Assembly (NCBI GenBank): GCA_947496215.1
Contig: CANMCF010000010.1
Coordinates: forward strand, 1-64,000
DNA length: 64,000 nt
From: an uncultured Bizionia sp.
GTDB lineage: Bacteria > Bacteroidota > Bacteroidia > Flavobacteriales > Flavobacteriaceae
Direction: 5' to 3'
Below the pieces are notes generated by a model that was given only the letters and a program-made list of their open reading frames with translations, searched no databases and was not told the DNA's origin. Position numbers and translations under genes: made by a program. This document shows, piece by piece, positions 51,943 through 61,528 of the stretch (position 1 is its first letter; each line of letters begins with the position of its first letter).

Positions 51943-52641
51943 TTAGGATACTTTGAACTCCAAGCCAATACCACGAATGCTTTCGATGGAGATGGCAGTG
52001 TCATTTTTAAAATATTTACGCAATCTACTAATAAATACATCCATGCTCCTCCCGGAGAAGAAATCATCATTTCTCCAAACAGCCTTTAGGATGTCTTCCC
52101 TTTTCAACAATTGGTTTTTGTGCTCGAATAAAAATAGGATTAGATCCCCTTCCTTTTCCGTGACGCGTTGTATGGAATCATTGAAACTCAATTCCAATCT
52201 ATGGGAGTCAAAATGATACTGTCCAATTTTAAATGTAGAATTAGTCGTGGTACTTGCAATGGTTTTCGAGGTTCTTTTCAGAATGTTGTTTAACCGTAAG
52301 ACCAATTCATCTGCTTCAAAGGGTTTTACGATGTAGTCGTCGGCTCCCAGTTTCAACCCTTTTATCTTGTCTTCTTTCATTTTCCTTGCTGTTAGAAAAA
52401 CAAAAGGTGTTTCAGGGTTGAGGTCTATTATTTTTTCAGCCAATGTAAAACCATCCATTTTGGGCATCATGACATCCAACACACAAATGTCGAAGTGGTC
52501 ATTCTTAAAAGTATCCAAAGCTTCTTTTCCATCTTTTGCCCATTGGACGACATAGCCAGACATTTCCAAATATTGCTTTAATAGGCTTCCAAAGTCAAAA
52601 TCATCTTCGGCCAATAGAATATGTTTGTTCGTAGTCGTCAT
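51943..52641 (-). CDS. OmpR-family response regulator
   Basis: The 232 residues have a receiver with E12-D13-D14, phospho-acceptor D56 in CVLDVMMPKMDG, and the late VKPF Lys. The winged-helix DNA-binding domain lies at about 130-230 (FDSHRLELSFN, EGDLILFLFEHKNQLLKRED, FSGRSMDVFISRLRKYF). It is paired with the kinase gene 7 bases upstream. OmpR-family proteins bind tandem half-sites about 10-11 bp apart, which is the arrangement of the TTAACC repeats before three promoters here. Confidence 0.94.
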   Translation of the reverse strand: MTTTNKHILLAEDDFDFGSLLKQYLEMSGYVVQWAKDGKEALDTFKNDHFDICVLDVMMPKMDGFTLAEKIIDLNPETPFVFLTARKMKEDKIKGLKLGADDYIVKPFEADELVLRLNNILKRTSKTIASTTTNSTFKIGQYHFDSHRLELSFNDSIQRVTEKEGDLILFLFEHKNQLLKREDILKAVWRNDDFFSGRSMDVFISRLRKYFKNDTAISIESIRGIGLEFKVS

Positions 52642-52648
52642 ATCAGAA

Positions 52649-54037
52649 TTAATTTAAAGGAATTTCAATGGTAAAGGTAGTTCCTTCTCCTTCTATACTC
52701 CTTACATGGATTTGTCCCTTGTGGGCTTTGATGATTTGGTTTGTGTAATACAAGCCAAGCCCCAAGCCTTTTACATCATGTATTTCCTTGTTGCCAACTC
52801 TATAGAATTTGTCGAACAGGTGTTTTTGGTTTTTTGTTGAAATGCCAATGCCATTATCCTTGATGGAAATGTTGAAGCTTTTATTTGCACTGGAATGTAC
52901 GCCAATGATGTTGCCATTGTATTTTACAGCATTTTCCAGGATGTTGAAAAGCGCTGTGGTGAAGTAAAATCGATCGATGGAAATAGTCGTGTCCTCATTT
53001 TGGATGGCCTTTTCCAAGGATATGTTCTTGCCTTCGACCGATAGCATGAAATCATCCAAGATCGTATCAATGTATTCACTGGCAACTACCTTTTCTCTTT
53101 TCAAGTTTATTTCTTTGTAACCTAGACTATTGTTCAATACTTGGTCTATTAGGTTTTGCAAGCGCTTGTTTTGCCTCTCTATGGTATTCACTGTGGAATC
53201 TATGACTGCTGGTTGACTTTTCACATTATCCTTCTTCAGCATTTTCGTTGCCAGGGACAATGTAGCCAGGGGAGTTTTCAACTCGTGAGTGATGTTGTTT
53301 ACAAAATCAGTTTTTATGTCTGCGATCTTCTTCTGATTGATCAAGTTTTTAATGGAGTAGAATAGCAACCCGAAGACAAAGAGAAATATGAAGATGGAAC
53401 AAAGCAACAACCACTTCATTCTTATGATGACGATGCGTTCCCAACCATCGATGTTCATGAAATCTTCAGTTTCAAATTGCAAGTCGTAAGTAAGTGTCGT
53501 CGTTTCTCCATCAATGTTCCGCTCAAAGGAATGGTCCGTCAACCACATGGAGTTGCTTACCTTGTGAGCACTTTTCTCACTGAATTTTTCCCCTAAAAGA
53601 TGAAGTTTGGAGCTTTTTAGGTGATTGAAAATGGTATCGTTGCCAGTGCTGTCTGGTAGGATGATCGTCTTTATTCTCTTTTGGAACTTCAAATCGTGTT
53701 TCAAATCCTTTTCAGCTAGCTCTTTTTTATACCTGTCAACGTAAGAGTCGTTTAATGAATCTGTTTTCAGTTTTAAAAGTGATAAGATGTCCTGTTTGGA
53801 TATTTTTTTTGATTTGTAGTCGGCCAATAGATTCAAGAAGTAGTCTTGCCATATGTCGTTTATCGAATCCAGATGAGGAGAGAAATCGTCTACTCTGGAA
53901 ATGGAACGACTGGTAGTCTCTATGAAAACATCCTTTTTTAGTTTATAGGTGTTGTTTATGAGATAGGCCTGTATGGCTGATAATGCGATAAGACCCAAAA
54001 CAGACGCAAGAATAAGAATGTTTATTTTTTTTGGCAT
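52649..54037 (-). CDS. Sensor histidine kinase of the OmpR pair
   Basis: I chose the ATG at 54037 (MPKKINILILASVLGLIALS), which begins the first membrane helix; a frame-extending ATG at 54073 adds 12 aromatic residues. The order is a helix (about 5-27), an extracytoplasmic region of about 175 residues, a second helix (about 205-228), a HisKA with phospho-acceptor His in NNITHELKTPLATLS (about 251), and an HATPase with FNILENAVKYNGN, KDNGIGIS and GLGLGLYYTNQII. Its own promoter carries TTAACC repeats (site b), which suggests autoregulation. Confidence 0.93.
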   Translation of the reverse strand: MPKKINILILASVLGLIALSAIQAYLINNTYKLKKDVFIETTSRSISRVDDFSPHLDSINDIWQDYFLNLLADYKSKKISKQDILSLLKLKTDSLNDSYVDRYKKELAEKDLKHDLKFQKRIKTIILPDSTGNDTIFNHLKSSKLHLLGEKFSEKSAHKVSNSMWLTDHSFERNIDGETTTLTYDLQFETEDFMNIDGWERIVIIRMKWLLLCSIFIFLFVFGLLFYSIKNLINQKKIADIKTDFVNNITHELKTPLATLSLATKMLKKDNVKSQPAVIDSTVNTIERQNKRLQNLIDQVLNNSLGYKEINLKREKVVASEYIDTILDDFMLSVEGKNISLEKAIQNEDTTISIDRFYFTTALFNILENAVKYNGNIIGVHSSANKSFNISIKDNGIGISTKNQKHLFDKFYRVGNKEIHDVKGLGLGLYYTNQIIKAHKGQIHVRSIEGEGTTFTIEIPLN

Positions 54038-54086
54038 AATCAAAAATAGGAATAACCAATACCAATACATCAAGAAAAGCAGTGTA

Positions 54087-54103
54087 TTAACCTAGCATTA
54101 ACC
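54087..54103 (-). promoter_or_regulatory. TTAACC direct repeat, 11-bp period (site b)
   Basis: TTAACC (54087-54092) and TTAACC (54098-54103), 50-66 bases upstream of the sensor kinase start. Identical half-sites at the same period as sites a and c. Confidence 0.6.
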
Positions 54104-54181
54104 TAGAATTATTCGTAATGGATTTATCAACAGGCATTGATGACATTCTTGTTTTTGTGTTAACATGAAGAAGAAAAACCC

Positions 54182-54208
54182 TTAACCTACCTTTAACCAA
54201 GGCTTAAC
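54182..54208 (+). promoter_or_regulatory. TTAACC direct repeat, three units, 11-bp period (site c)
   Basis: TTAACC at 54182, TTAACC at 54193 and TTAAC at 54204, with a further TTAACA at 54160, exactly two periods before. It ends 55 bases before the DUF5916 gene start, next to a CACTTTTG sequence near 54232 that could be its -7 box. This is the position expected for an activator site. Confidence 0.62.
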
Positions 54209-54263
54209 TCGCCACATCGTTTTTTCAATTCACTTTTGCAACAGATAAAAACTGAAAACGATT

Positions 54264-56681
54264 ATGAAAACTTTGCCAATTAACATCTTTGTATTACTTG
54301 TTGCAACAACCATCAACGCCCAAAAAGAAATAAGAGGTACGACCCTGAATGAAAAAGTCAAGGTAGATGGTGAGTTGAATGAAAACATATGGAAACAACA
54401 ATTAGCCTATGGAGGCTTCAAGCAAATCGAACCTAAAAATGGAGCCCTTGCATCGCAACGAACAAAGCTGGCATTGGCCAATGATGAAGCGTATCTATAT
54501 GTTGCGGCAGAACTGGAAATAGATCCGGAAAAGAAGATAAACACGCAATTGACTACAAGGGACAATGCTGGTACTGCCGATTATTTTGGAGTTATTCTGG
54601 ATCCTTTTGGAGCAAATAGAGAGGGCTGGGCTTTCATTGTCACGGCAGCCAATGTACAAGTAGACATAAAGGTAACCAATGATGGCAACTATGGAGAATG
54701 GAATGCCGTATGGGAAAGTGCAATAAAGCATTATGATGACAAATGGACGTTGGAACTCAAGATCCCTTTCAATAGCCTGCGTTTCCCAAAAGGGGACCTT
54801 TCCAATTTCAAGATAAATTTTGAGCGTTTCGATTCTGCAACCAATGAGAATTCCTTTTGGAACTACGTCAATGCCGATGTGGATGGTTTATTGAACCAAT
54901 TCGGAAAATTGATCGAACTGAAAGATGTGAATCCTCCAGTTAACCTATCTTTTTTTCCTTTCGTCTCCTTGGTCAACGAACATGGTCCAGAAGGAGACTC
55001 CAAAACGAGTTTCAATGGAGGGTTGGATGTGAAATATGTATATGAGAATGCATATACGTTGGACGTCTCCCTAATCCCAGATTTTAGTCAGGCACCATCG
55101 GACGATCAGGTTTTCAATCTATCTCCCTTTGAGATAAAGTTTGACGAAAACAGGCAATTCTTTGTGGAAGGGACGGAGATCTTCGACAAGGGAGGATACC
55201 TATACACCCGTAAAATAGGGGGTACGCCAATTGGGAAGGAAGATGTTTCATTGAATGTAGATGAAACGATTGTGGAAAATCCAATAGCATCCAATATCAT
55301 TAACCTTGTGAAATTTACGGGAAAATCTGAAAAAGGGTTGGCAATAGGAGTTCTAAATGGGATTACGAGCAAAAGTGAGGCTACCATCTTTAATGAGGCT
55401 ACTAACGAAATGCGAACTGTGGAAACCAATCCCCTAACGAACTACAATGCCATCGTGCTTGATCAAACATTGAAAAATAATTCTTCGGTTACATTAATCA
55501 ACAATTCCGTATTGAGAAGTGGAAGCACTTACGATGCCAATTTAACGGCAGTTCTATTGCGGTTGTACAACAAGAAACGAAGCTACAATCTAAGTTTCAA
55601 AAAAGCAATATCCCAAAAATACCATTCGGACGGCGAAAATGAATTTGGGCACCACTACCAAGCTTTTGCAAGCAAGATAAGTGGCAAGTGGACAGGCGAT
55701 CTATTGGTGTCCTTGAAGGATGAAAATTATGACAACAATGATTTTGGATTCAATCCAAGAAACAATAGTCTAACCTATTATGGATCCTTGGCCTATGCAA
55801 AGAGCAAGACAAAGAATCTATTCACCTATTACAAGGTGAACTTGAATCGTTTTGAACGCTACTACCATAGCTTGGGTGAAAAGGAACGTTCTTTCTTTGA
55901 GTTGGAATTCTATGGGAAACGACCGAATAATCACAATATCTATGCGGAATTGACTTATCAAGACAAGGAACAAGATTTTTTTGAGGCAAGAGTAAAAGAT
56001 AGGGCTTTCAAAAAACCAGCTTTTCTAGAGGCCTTTTTAGAGTACCAAACCAATCGGAACAAAAACTTGTCATTTGCAGGCTATGTGACCTATGCGAAGT
56101 ATTTTGAGTCCGAAGTATTCAAAGAGGCAGCCTCTTTGGGCTTTGGTTTACGTTCACGCATTGGGGAGCATTTGGCCTTGGAATTGGAACACGCCTTGGA
56201 GTATTCTCCCAATGATGCTGGATTTTTGACATTTCAAGATGAGGATATTCTGATGGGACAACGCAAAGTAAAGCAACTTACCAACAATCTTAACATCGAC
56301 TATGCATTGAATTCCAAAGTCAGTTTAATGGCCAGCATCAGGCACTATTGGATTCAAGTGGATTACGACAACCAATACACTTTGACTCAGCAAGGAGATT
56401 TGGTTAGCAATGGATATGATGTGAATCTCAATGATTTCAATGCCAATTTCAATGCCTTCAACATCGATTTTTTGGCTCAATGGCAATTTGCACCAGCCAG
56501 TGAGGTAAGCTTGGCGTATAAGTTGGGAGCAACTTATTTTGATAGAGACGTGGATTCAGAATATGGTAGAAATTTGAACAATGCCATAAACGAAAAGAAA
56601 AATCATACGCTTTCTTTGAAATTGACTTATTTGATAGACTTCAATCGTTTGAAAAAGATAAAAAATCGTAAAGGGTTTTAA
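54264..56681 (+). CDS. DUF5916 outer-membrane protein with a CBM9-like domain
   Basis: The 805 residues have a signal peptide (to about INAQ, 20) and an N-terminal carbohydrate-binding-like domain (CBM9 type, about 25-215: KVDGELNENIWKQQ, YFGVILDPFGANREGWAF, WTLELKIPFNSLRFPKGDLS). A long C-terminal part follows with alternating beta strands, as in an outer-membrane barrel, ending in the hydrophobic-aromatic strand YLIDFNRL. The family is widespread in Bacteroidota. Roles in peptide or polysaccharide use have been suggested, but no reaction is settled. The TTAACC repeats upstream suggest control by the adjacent two-component pair. Confidence 0.85.
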   Translation: MKTLPINIFVLLVATTINAQKEIRGTTLNEKVKVDGELNENIWKQQLAYGGFKQIEPKNGALASQRTKLALANDEAYLYVAAELEIDPEKKINTQLTTRDNAGTADYFGVILDPFGANREGWAFIVTAANVQVDIKVTNDGNYGEWNAVWESAIKHYDDKWTLELKIPFNSLRFPKGDLSNFKINFERFDSATNENSFWNYVNADVDGLLNQFGKLIELKDVNPPVNLSFFPFVSLVNEHGPEGDSKTSFNGGLDVKYVYENAYTLDVSLIPDFSQAPSDDQVFNLSPFEIKFDENRQFFVEGTEIFDKGGYLYTRKIGGTPIGKEDVSLNVDETIVENPIASNIINLVKFTGKSEKGLAIGVLNGITSKSEATIFNEATNEMRTVETNPLTNYNAIVLDQTLKNNSSVTLINNSVLRSGSTYDANLTAVLLRLYNKKRSYNLSFKKAISQKYHSDGENEFGHHYQAFASKISGKWTGDLLVSLKDENYDNNDFGFNPRNNSLTYYGSLAYAKSKTKNLFTYYKVNLNRFERYYHSLGEKERSFFELEFYGKRPNNHNIYAELTYQDKEQDFFEARVKDRAFKKPAFLEAFLEYQTNRNKNLSFAGYVTYAKYFESEVFKEAASLGFGLRSRIGEHLALELEHALEYSPNDAGFLTFQDEDILMGQRKVKQLTNNLNIDYALNSKVSLMASIRHYWIQVDYDNQYTLTQQGDLVSNGYDVNLNDFNANFNAFNIDFLAQWQFAPASEVSLAYKLGATYFDRDVDSEYGRNLNNAINEKKNHTLSLKLTYLIDFNRLKKIKNRKGF

Positions 56682-56692
56682 TATTTGCCCCA

Positions 56693-57562
56693 CTATTTCA
56701 CATCTAGGAATACACCAAAGGAAATGGAAGGATTGGCATATATTATTCGCCCACTGATTGCTCCTGTATAATTCAATGAAACACCTATTTTTTCAGTGAA
56801 GTAGTAAGAGACCTCTCCTCCAAGTCCAACATATTCGACATTGTTCGCAAAGATGCTACCTTGGTTGTTTTGGGCATTCAAGCTCCCGTTGTTCAGGGAT
56901 TTGACGATGTCAGAGCGTCCTACGAGCCATATTTTTTCATTTAAAAGGTTTACTCCAATTTCCAATCCGGATTTGAACTCGTCTGAAAAATTTTGAGTTC
57001 GATTGTTATAACCCAAATAGGCTTTGGAATAAAGAGCTGTCTTTCCCAATTTAAATGGGGCTCCTAGATTTACTTGCAATATTTGGTTGAACTCTCCATC
57101 ACCGGTTTGATAACTGCCATCACTACCTCCGGAGTCGTTACCAGTAGGAAGCCCAAATTTCAATGTTCCCGAAAGTGCAAATTTGCCGGTATCCATAATA
57201 CCATATGTTATCCCCAAATCTATGTCACCTATGGAATTGAGATCTTCTCCCACACCAATGGTTCCTCCTGAAGTTCCTGAGATGACATCGTTTTGATATA
57301 CTCTTGAAAAAAAGGGAACATAAGCTAAGACGTCTATCTTTTTTGTCAATCCATATTCTCCATAGAAATTGACATTGAACTGACCTCTTGTTATATTTGG
57401 GTCTATGTCACCGGTATCCGTATAATGTTGATCGGATTCCAAATACCAAGCCGATAATTTATAATAGCCTTTCCCTTTTTCTTTCGTCCATTGCGAAAAA
57501 GCTGGTTTTGAGCATAGACAGACCAAGAATGCAAACAAGGCAAGTTTTTTTGAATTCATCAT
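56693..57562 (-). CDS. Outer-membrane beta-barrel protein (MetA/phenol-degradation transporter-like)
   Basis: The 289 residues have a signal peptide (to about AFSQ, 23). About twelve amphipathic beta strands follow (YKLSAWYLES, FNVNFYGEYGLTKKIDVLAY, LGITYGIMDTGKFALSGTLK, KIWLVGRSDIV), and the chain ends FGVFLDVK with a terminal aromatic-type barrel strand. The pattern resembles the Phenol_MetA_deg porin-like family. The substrate is unknown. It is 8 bases downstream of the Ig-like lipoprotein gene and converges with the DUF5916 gene. Confidence 0.7.
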   Translation of the reverse strand: MMNSKKLALFAFLVCLCSKPAFSQWTKEKGKGYYKLSAWYLESDQHYTDTGDIDPNITRGQFNVNFYGEYGLTKKIDVLAYVPFFSRVYQNDVISGTSGGTIGVGEDLNSIGDIDLGITYGIMDTGKFALSGTLKFGLPTGNDSGGSDGSYQTGDGEFNQILQVNLGAPFKLGKTALYSKAYLGYNNRTQNFSDEFKSGLEIGVNLLNEKIWLVGRSDIVKSLNNGSLNAQNNQGSIFANNVEYVGLGGEVSYYFTEKIGVSLNYTGAISGRIIYANPSISFGVFLDVK

Positions 57563-57570
57563 TTAAAAGA

Positions 57571-58263
57571 TTAATCGTTAATGGTACCTATTCCTACTTT
57601 TACTCCAAAAGGTTCACACCAATACAATAGATATGCATAGTCGTTTATTCCGATGTTCTCTATGGTATAGGTATGTGCGCCGTTAAAAACGCTGACTGGT
57701 CCCAAGGAAAGGGCGTCGTTTATGGAATTGGGGTTGTTGGTCAGATATAGGTACAATCCAGGAAGGCTTGTCGAGGCCTGATAATTGTCTAGAACGGATA
57801 GTAGGAGATCATTTGTATTTTCAATCTCTCCAATGGTAAAGTCCCCTGTTAGGGTATAACTACTTGTGGTGGCTATGTTTCCTGTTTTTATTACGGGGTC
57901 TTGATTGACGGTATCCATGGTAATCATTACAATGCTACTATCTTCTATCGTTGCACTGCTGTTGGATGCCACCGTTGCTTTAATGACTGTTTCTCCTATG
58001 GAAACTCCTTCAAGAAGGCCATTGGCTCCAATGGTTGCAATGGATTCATCCGAAGAGGACCATATTACCGAAGCGTCTTCTTCCTGTCCTATGCTGTTGA
58101 AATAACGAGCGTTGTATTGGTGTGTTTCCGAAACGGCTACACTTTGTATGGGGTTGAGGATTCTTATCTCTGGATCGATTTCATCATTTATGATGTCTTC
58201 ACCGATGCAGCTATTGAAGGCAATGACCATTAATACGAAAAGGAAAGCATTTGTTTTTTTCAT
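57571..58263 (-). CDS. Lipoprotein with a BIG2-type Ig-like domain
   Basis: The 230 residues have a lipoprotein signal (MKKTNAFLFVLMVIAFNSC, Cys 19). A bacterial Ig-like BIG2 domain follows (about 38-115: SVIWSSSDESIATIGANGLL, EGVSIGETVIKATVASNSSA). The second domain is beta-rich and unfamiliar (about 120-230: GNIATTSSYTLTGDFTIGEI, LYLYLTNNPNSINDALSLGP, YLLYWCEPFGVKVG). The latter resembles electron-transfer or DM13-like domains in its layout, which I cannot confirm. It is co-transcribed with the barrel protein gene. Confidence 0.75.
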   Translation of the reverse strand: MKKTNAFLFVLMVIAFNSCIGEDIINDEIDPEIRILNPIQSVAVSETHQYNARYFNSIGQEEDASVIWSSSDESIATIGANGLLEGVSIGETVIKATVASNSSATIEDSSIVMITMDTVNQDPVIKTGNIATTSSYTLTGDFTIGEIENTNDLLLSVLDNYQASTSLPGLYLYLTNNPNSINDALSLGPVSVFNGAHTYTIENIGINDYAYLLYWCEPFGVKVGIGTIND

Positions 58264-58596
58264 AATCCTAGAAGGCTTTTTCTAGGAGTCGCTTTTATGG
58301 AAGAGTACTTACAAAGGTCAAGTAGACATTCTTTGAATTCATGCCGACCAGCTTTATTGTGATCTTTGCAAAGTAGTCGGCAATGATGACTGTTCGGGTT
58401 GACCAATACTCGAATTTGCCAAGATCATTTATGATTCAAATGTGAATTATTTTAAAATGAAGATGTAGGAAATAGATGTTGATACGGATAAAATCGTTTA
58501 AGATGTTGCATTGTAGTATTTTACGTGCTGTTTTTGTCGTGTTTAATTCACTTAAATTGAATATCTTAGTTGGTCTTAAACCAAAAACGATGAATA
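58264..58596. other. Divergent intergenic gap of 333 bases
   Basis: Upstream regions of the Ig-like lipoprotein gene (minus) and the deiminase gene (plus). AT-rich, with no gene or repeat seen and no full promoter match. Confidence 0.5.
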
Positions 58597-60345
58597 ATGA
58601 AAAGTCAGACTATTAAATCTATAGCATTAGGACTTCTACTATCCTTATTTTGCTCATCGATGTTTTCCCAGGAAAGAGAAATTCTTCCCAAGGGGCTTTC
58701 CGAAACGGAAAAAAACATAATTTCCAATTTTGAATTCAGAAATTCAAGAATAACACCTCCTCCGTCTGGGGCCGTGCGAGCCATGGCAGAATGGGAAGAG
58801 GTCGAATACCTGGTCGTTTCTTGGGACAATGGGTTTGATGGTATTCTACGTCAAATAGTTGCTGCAGCTGTAAATGAATGTAAAGTAGTTATAACGACTC
58901 AAAACCAAACTTCGGTTGCCAACTACCTTACATCTGGAGGAGTGGACCTTACCAATGTCTCGTTTTTAAACGCTCCAGCCAATAGTATCTGGATTCGTGA
59001 TTATGCAGGAAACACGATCTATTCAAATGATGTAGGGGAAAGGGGGCTTGTCGATTGGATATACAATAGACCTCGTCCACACGATGACGTAATGCCAACG
59101 GCACAGGCCAATATGCTGAACATACCATTGTACGTAACCGATTCGGGAACTAATGATTTGGTCAATACAGGTGGGAATTACATGTCCGATGGACTTGGAA
59201 ATGCCTTTTCATCCAGGTTGGTCCTGGAAGAAAATGCAGCAGGCAATCCCTATGGTGTTTCGGTAAAGACCGAAGCTCAAATAGATGGGATCATGGAAGC
59301 CTATATGGGGATTGACAACTATATTAAAATGGATGCGCTACCGTATGACGTGATTCATCATATAGACATGCATATGAAATTACTCGATGAGGAAACGATT
59401 TTGGTAAGCAAATATCCGGATGGAGTTGCAGATGGACCGCAAATTGAAGCAAACATACAGTATGTACTAGACAACCATCAATCTGCATTTGGTACTCCTT
59501 ATGAAATAAAATGGATAGATGCCCCGCCAAGTACAAGTGGAAATCACCCAGACAATGGTGGGTCATATAGGACCTATAGCAATTCACTGATCATAAACAA
59601 GACGATATTGGTTCCCACATACAGACCAGATGTAGATGCACCAGCCCTAGCCTATTATCAAGAGTTGATGCCTGGTTATAACATAGTAGGAATAGATGTG
59701 GACAACAGTGGTGAAAATCTAATATCACTTTTGGGAGCAATACATTGTATCACACATACCATTGGAGTTGAAGAACCGTTGTGGATCGTACACCAACCAA
59801 TAGATGAAGCAAATGCCAATAGCAGCGTCGTGGTTGAGGCAATGATCAAGCATATATCCGGTGTTGGTACGGCAAAGGTCTTATGGAGAGAAGAAGGAAA
59901 TATCACATTTAACGAGGCTGCCATGACAAGTGCAGGGAACGATACTTGGACTGCCACCTTGAATACGGCATCCAATGATGTGGAATATTACATATGGGCA
60001 GAAGCGAACTCTGGAAAATCCTTGGCAAGACCCATGGTAGCGCCTGAGGGTTACTGGACAATGGATATAGGAACAGTCTTATCTGTAAATGAGTGGTCTA
60101 ACAACCATATATCTGCTCCTTACCCCAATCCAACAAGAGGCTCAGTCTCTTTTGATCTAGATAATGTTCCTGGACCCATTTCAGTTTCCATCACAAACAT
60201 GTTGGGACAAAGATTATTTGATGAAGAGATTGAAAGTGGTTATGGAACAATTACCTTGGACTTGAAAAGCTCTTGGACAGGGACGTTGTTCGTAACATTT
60301 ACAGGCCGCTTTGGAACCGTAAGCAAGAAAATTCTAAAGTTATGA
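58597..60345 (+). CDS. T9SS-exported agmatine/peptidylarginine deiminase-like enzyme
   Basis: The 582 residues have a signal peptide (to about MFSQ, 24), a PAD_porph-type deiminase domain (about 50-400), a beta-sandwich segment (about 405-490) and a type A T9SS sorting domain (about 505-582, YPNPTRGSVSFDL ... TVSKKILKL). Catalytic positions read D135 in IRDYAG, H255 and D257 in HHIDMHMK, N329 in YSNSL and C384 in GAIHCITHT. The domain order matches the secreted arginine deiminase of Porphyromonas gingivalis (PPAD). Enzymes of this fold turn agmatine or arginine residues into carbamoyl or citrulline products. Export argues for a protein or peptide substrate. Confidence 0.88.
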   Translation: MKSQTIKSIALGLLLSLFCSSMFSQEREILPKGLSETEKNIISNFEFRNSRITPPPSGAVRAMAEWEEVEYLVVSWDNGFDGILRQIVAAAVNECKVVITTQNQTSVANYLTSGGVDLTNVSFLNAPANSIWIRDYAGNTIYSNDVGERGLVDWIYNRPRPHDDVMPTAQANMLNIPLYVTDSGTNDLVNTGGNYMSDGLGNAFSSRLVLEENAAGNPYGVSVKTEAQIDGIMEAYMGIDNYIKMDALPYDVIHHIDMHMKLLDEETILVSKYPDGVADGPQIEANIQYVLDNHQSAFGTPYEIKWIDAPPSTSGNHPDNGGSYRTYSNSLIINKTILVPTYRPDVDAPALAYYQELMPGYNIVGIDVDNSGENLISLLGAIHCITHTIGVEEPLWIVHQPIDEANANSSVVVEAMIKHISGVGTAKVLWREEGNITFNEAAMTSAGNDTWTATLNTASNDVEYYIWAEANSGKSLARPMVAPEGYWTMDIGTVLSVNEWSNNHISAPYPNPTRGSVSFDLDNVPGPISVSITNMLGQRLFDEEIESGYGTITLDLKSSWTGTLFVTFTGRFGTVSKKILKL

Positions 60346-60421
60346 TCTATTTCGCATCTTGTTATAACAAACAGGAATTCATATAAGGTGCAAATAGAAT
60401 GATGAACACATACAATTCAAA

Positions 60422-60454
60422 CAAGAGAGGGAAAGAAAATCTTTCCCTCTCTTG
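60422..60454. terminator. Bidirectional Rho-independent terminator
   Basis: CAAGAGAGGGAAAGA and TCTTTCCCTCTCTTG form a perfect 15-bp stem with a 3-base loop and TTTT after it, between the convergent deiminase and hemB genes. Confidence 0.93.
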
Positions 60455-60497
60455 TTTTGGAAAAGTTTTTCAGCAATTGTTTTAAAATATAACAAAG

Positions 60498-61487
60498 TTA
60501 AGAGATTAGTTTTACGACATCCTTGGCAAAATAACTGGCAATTACATCTGCGCCAGCACGTTTAATGGCGGTGATTTGTTCCATCATCACAGCATCGTGA
60601 TCCAGCCAACCTTTTTCGGCTGCGGCCTTCAACATCGAATATTCACCGCTTACTTGGTAAACGGCAACGGGAACATCGACTTCGTTTTTAATTTCACGAA
60701 CAATGTCCAAGTAGCACAAACCAGGTTTTACCATGACAATGTCGGCACCTTCATCTATATCCATTTCCGTTTCACGAAGTGCTTCAAAACGATTCGCATA
60801 ATCCATTTGATAGGTTTTCTTGTCCTTTGGTATGTCTTTTACATCGGCAGGGGCAGAATCCAAGGCATCACGAAAAGGGCCGTAGAAGGCAGAAGCATAT
60901 TTTGCAGAATAACTCATGATTCCCGTGTCGACATGACCTTCATCTTCCAATGTTTCACGAATGGCTAGAATACGACCATCCATCATATCGCTAGGTGCAA
61001 CGAAATTGGCACCAGCCTCTGCATGGGACAAACTCATTTCTGCTAAAGCTTCGACAGTGTCGTCATTTATGACTTTACCATTTTCAATGATGCCATCGTG
61101 GCCAAAAGAAGAGTAGGGATCCAATGCGACATCTGTCATTACCAGCATTTCAGGGCAGACGTTCTTTACCGTTTTGATGGCACGTTGCATCAACCCGTTT
61201 GGATTTAAAGCTTCAGTTCCTTTGTTGTCTTTTAAGTTGTCGGGAACCTTTACAAATAACAAAACAGATTTCAAGCCCAATTTCCAGAGTGCTTTGACCT
61301 CATTCTCCAATAAATCCAAGCTAAAGCGATGATAATTGGGCATTGAAGCGATTTCTTCCTTTATACCTTTGCCTTCAACAACAAAAAGCGGAACTAAAAA
61401 GTCACTGGGAGAAATTATGGTTTCGCGAACCAAACTACGAATGGCTTCGCTTGTTCTTAATCTTCTGTTTCTTTTAATTGGATACAT
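60498..61487 (-). CDS. hemB: Delta-aminolevulinic acid dehydratase
   Basis: The 329-residue enzyme joins two 5-aminolevulinates into porphobilinogen in haem synthesis. The two active-site lysines are K196 in MSYSAKYASAFYGPFR and K254 in IVMVKPGLCYLD. The metal region reads ALDPYSSFGHDG, without the Cys triad of zinc-dependent forms, so a Mg2+-dependent enzyme is likely. It is the most distal gene of a minus-strand run that starts with hemF. Confidence 0.97.
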   Translation of the reverse strand: MYPIKRNRRLRTSEAIRSLVRETIISPSDFLVPLFVVEGKGIKEEIASMPNYHRFSLDLLENEVKALWKLGLKSVLLFVKVPDNLKDNKGTEALNPNGLMQRAIKTVKNVCPEMLVMTDVALDPYSSFGHDGIIENGKVINDDTVEALAEMSLSHAEAGANFVAPSDMMDGRILAIRETLEDEGHVDTGIMSYSAKYASAFYGPFRDALDSAPADVKDIPKDKKTYQMDYANRFEALRETEMDIDEGADIVMVKPGLCYLDIVREIKNEVDVPVAVYQVSGEYSMLKAAAEKGWLDHDAVMMEQITAIKRAGADVIASYFAKDVVKLIS

Positions 61488-61528
61488 AATAATTGATTTG
61501 TAGTTTTTTATTTGAAGTGATATCTATA

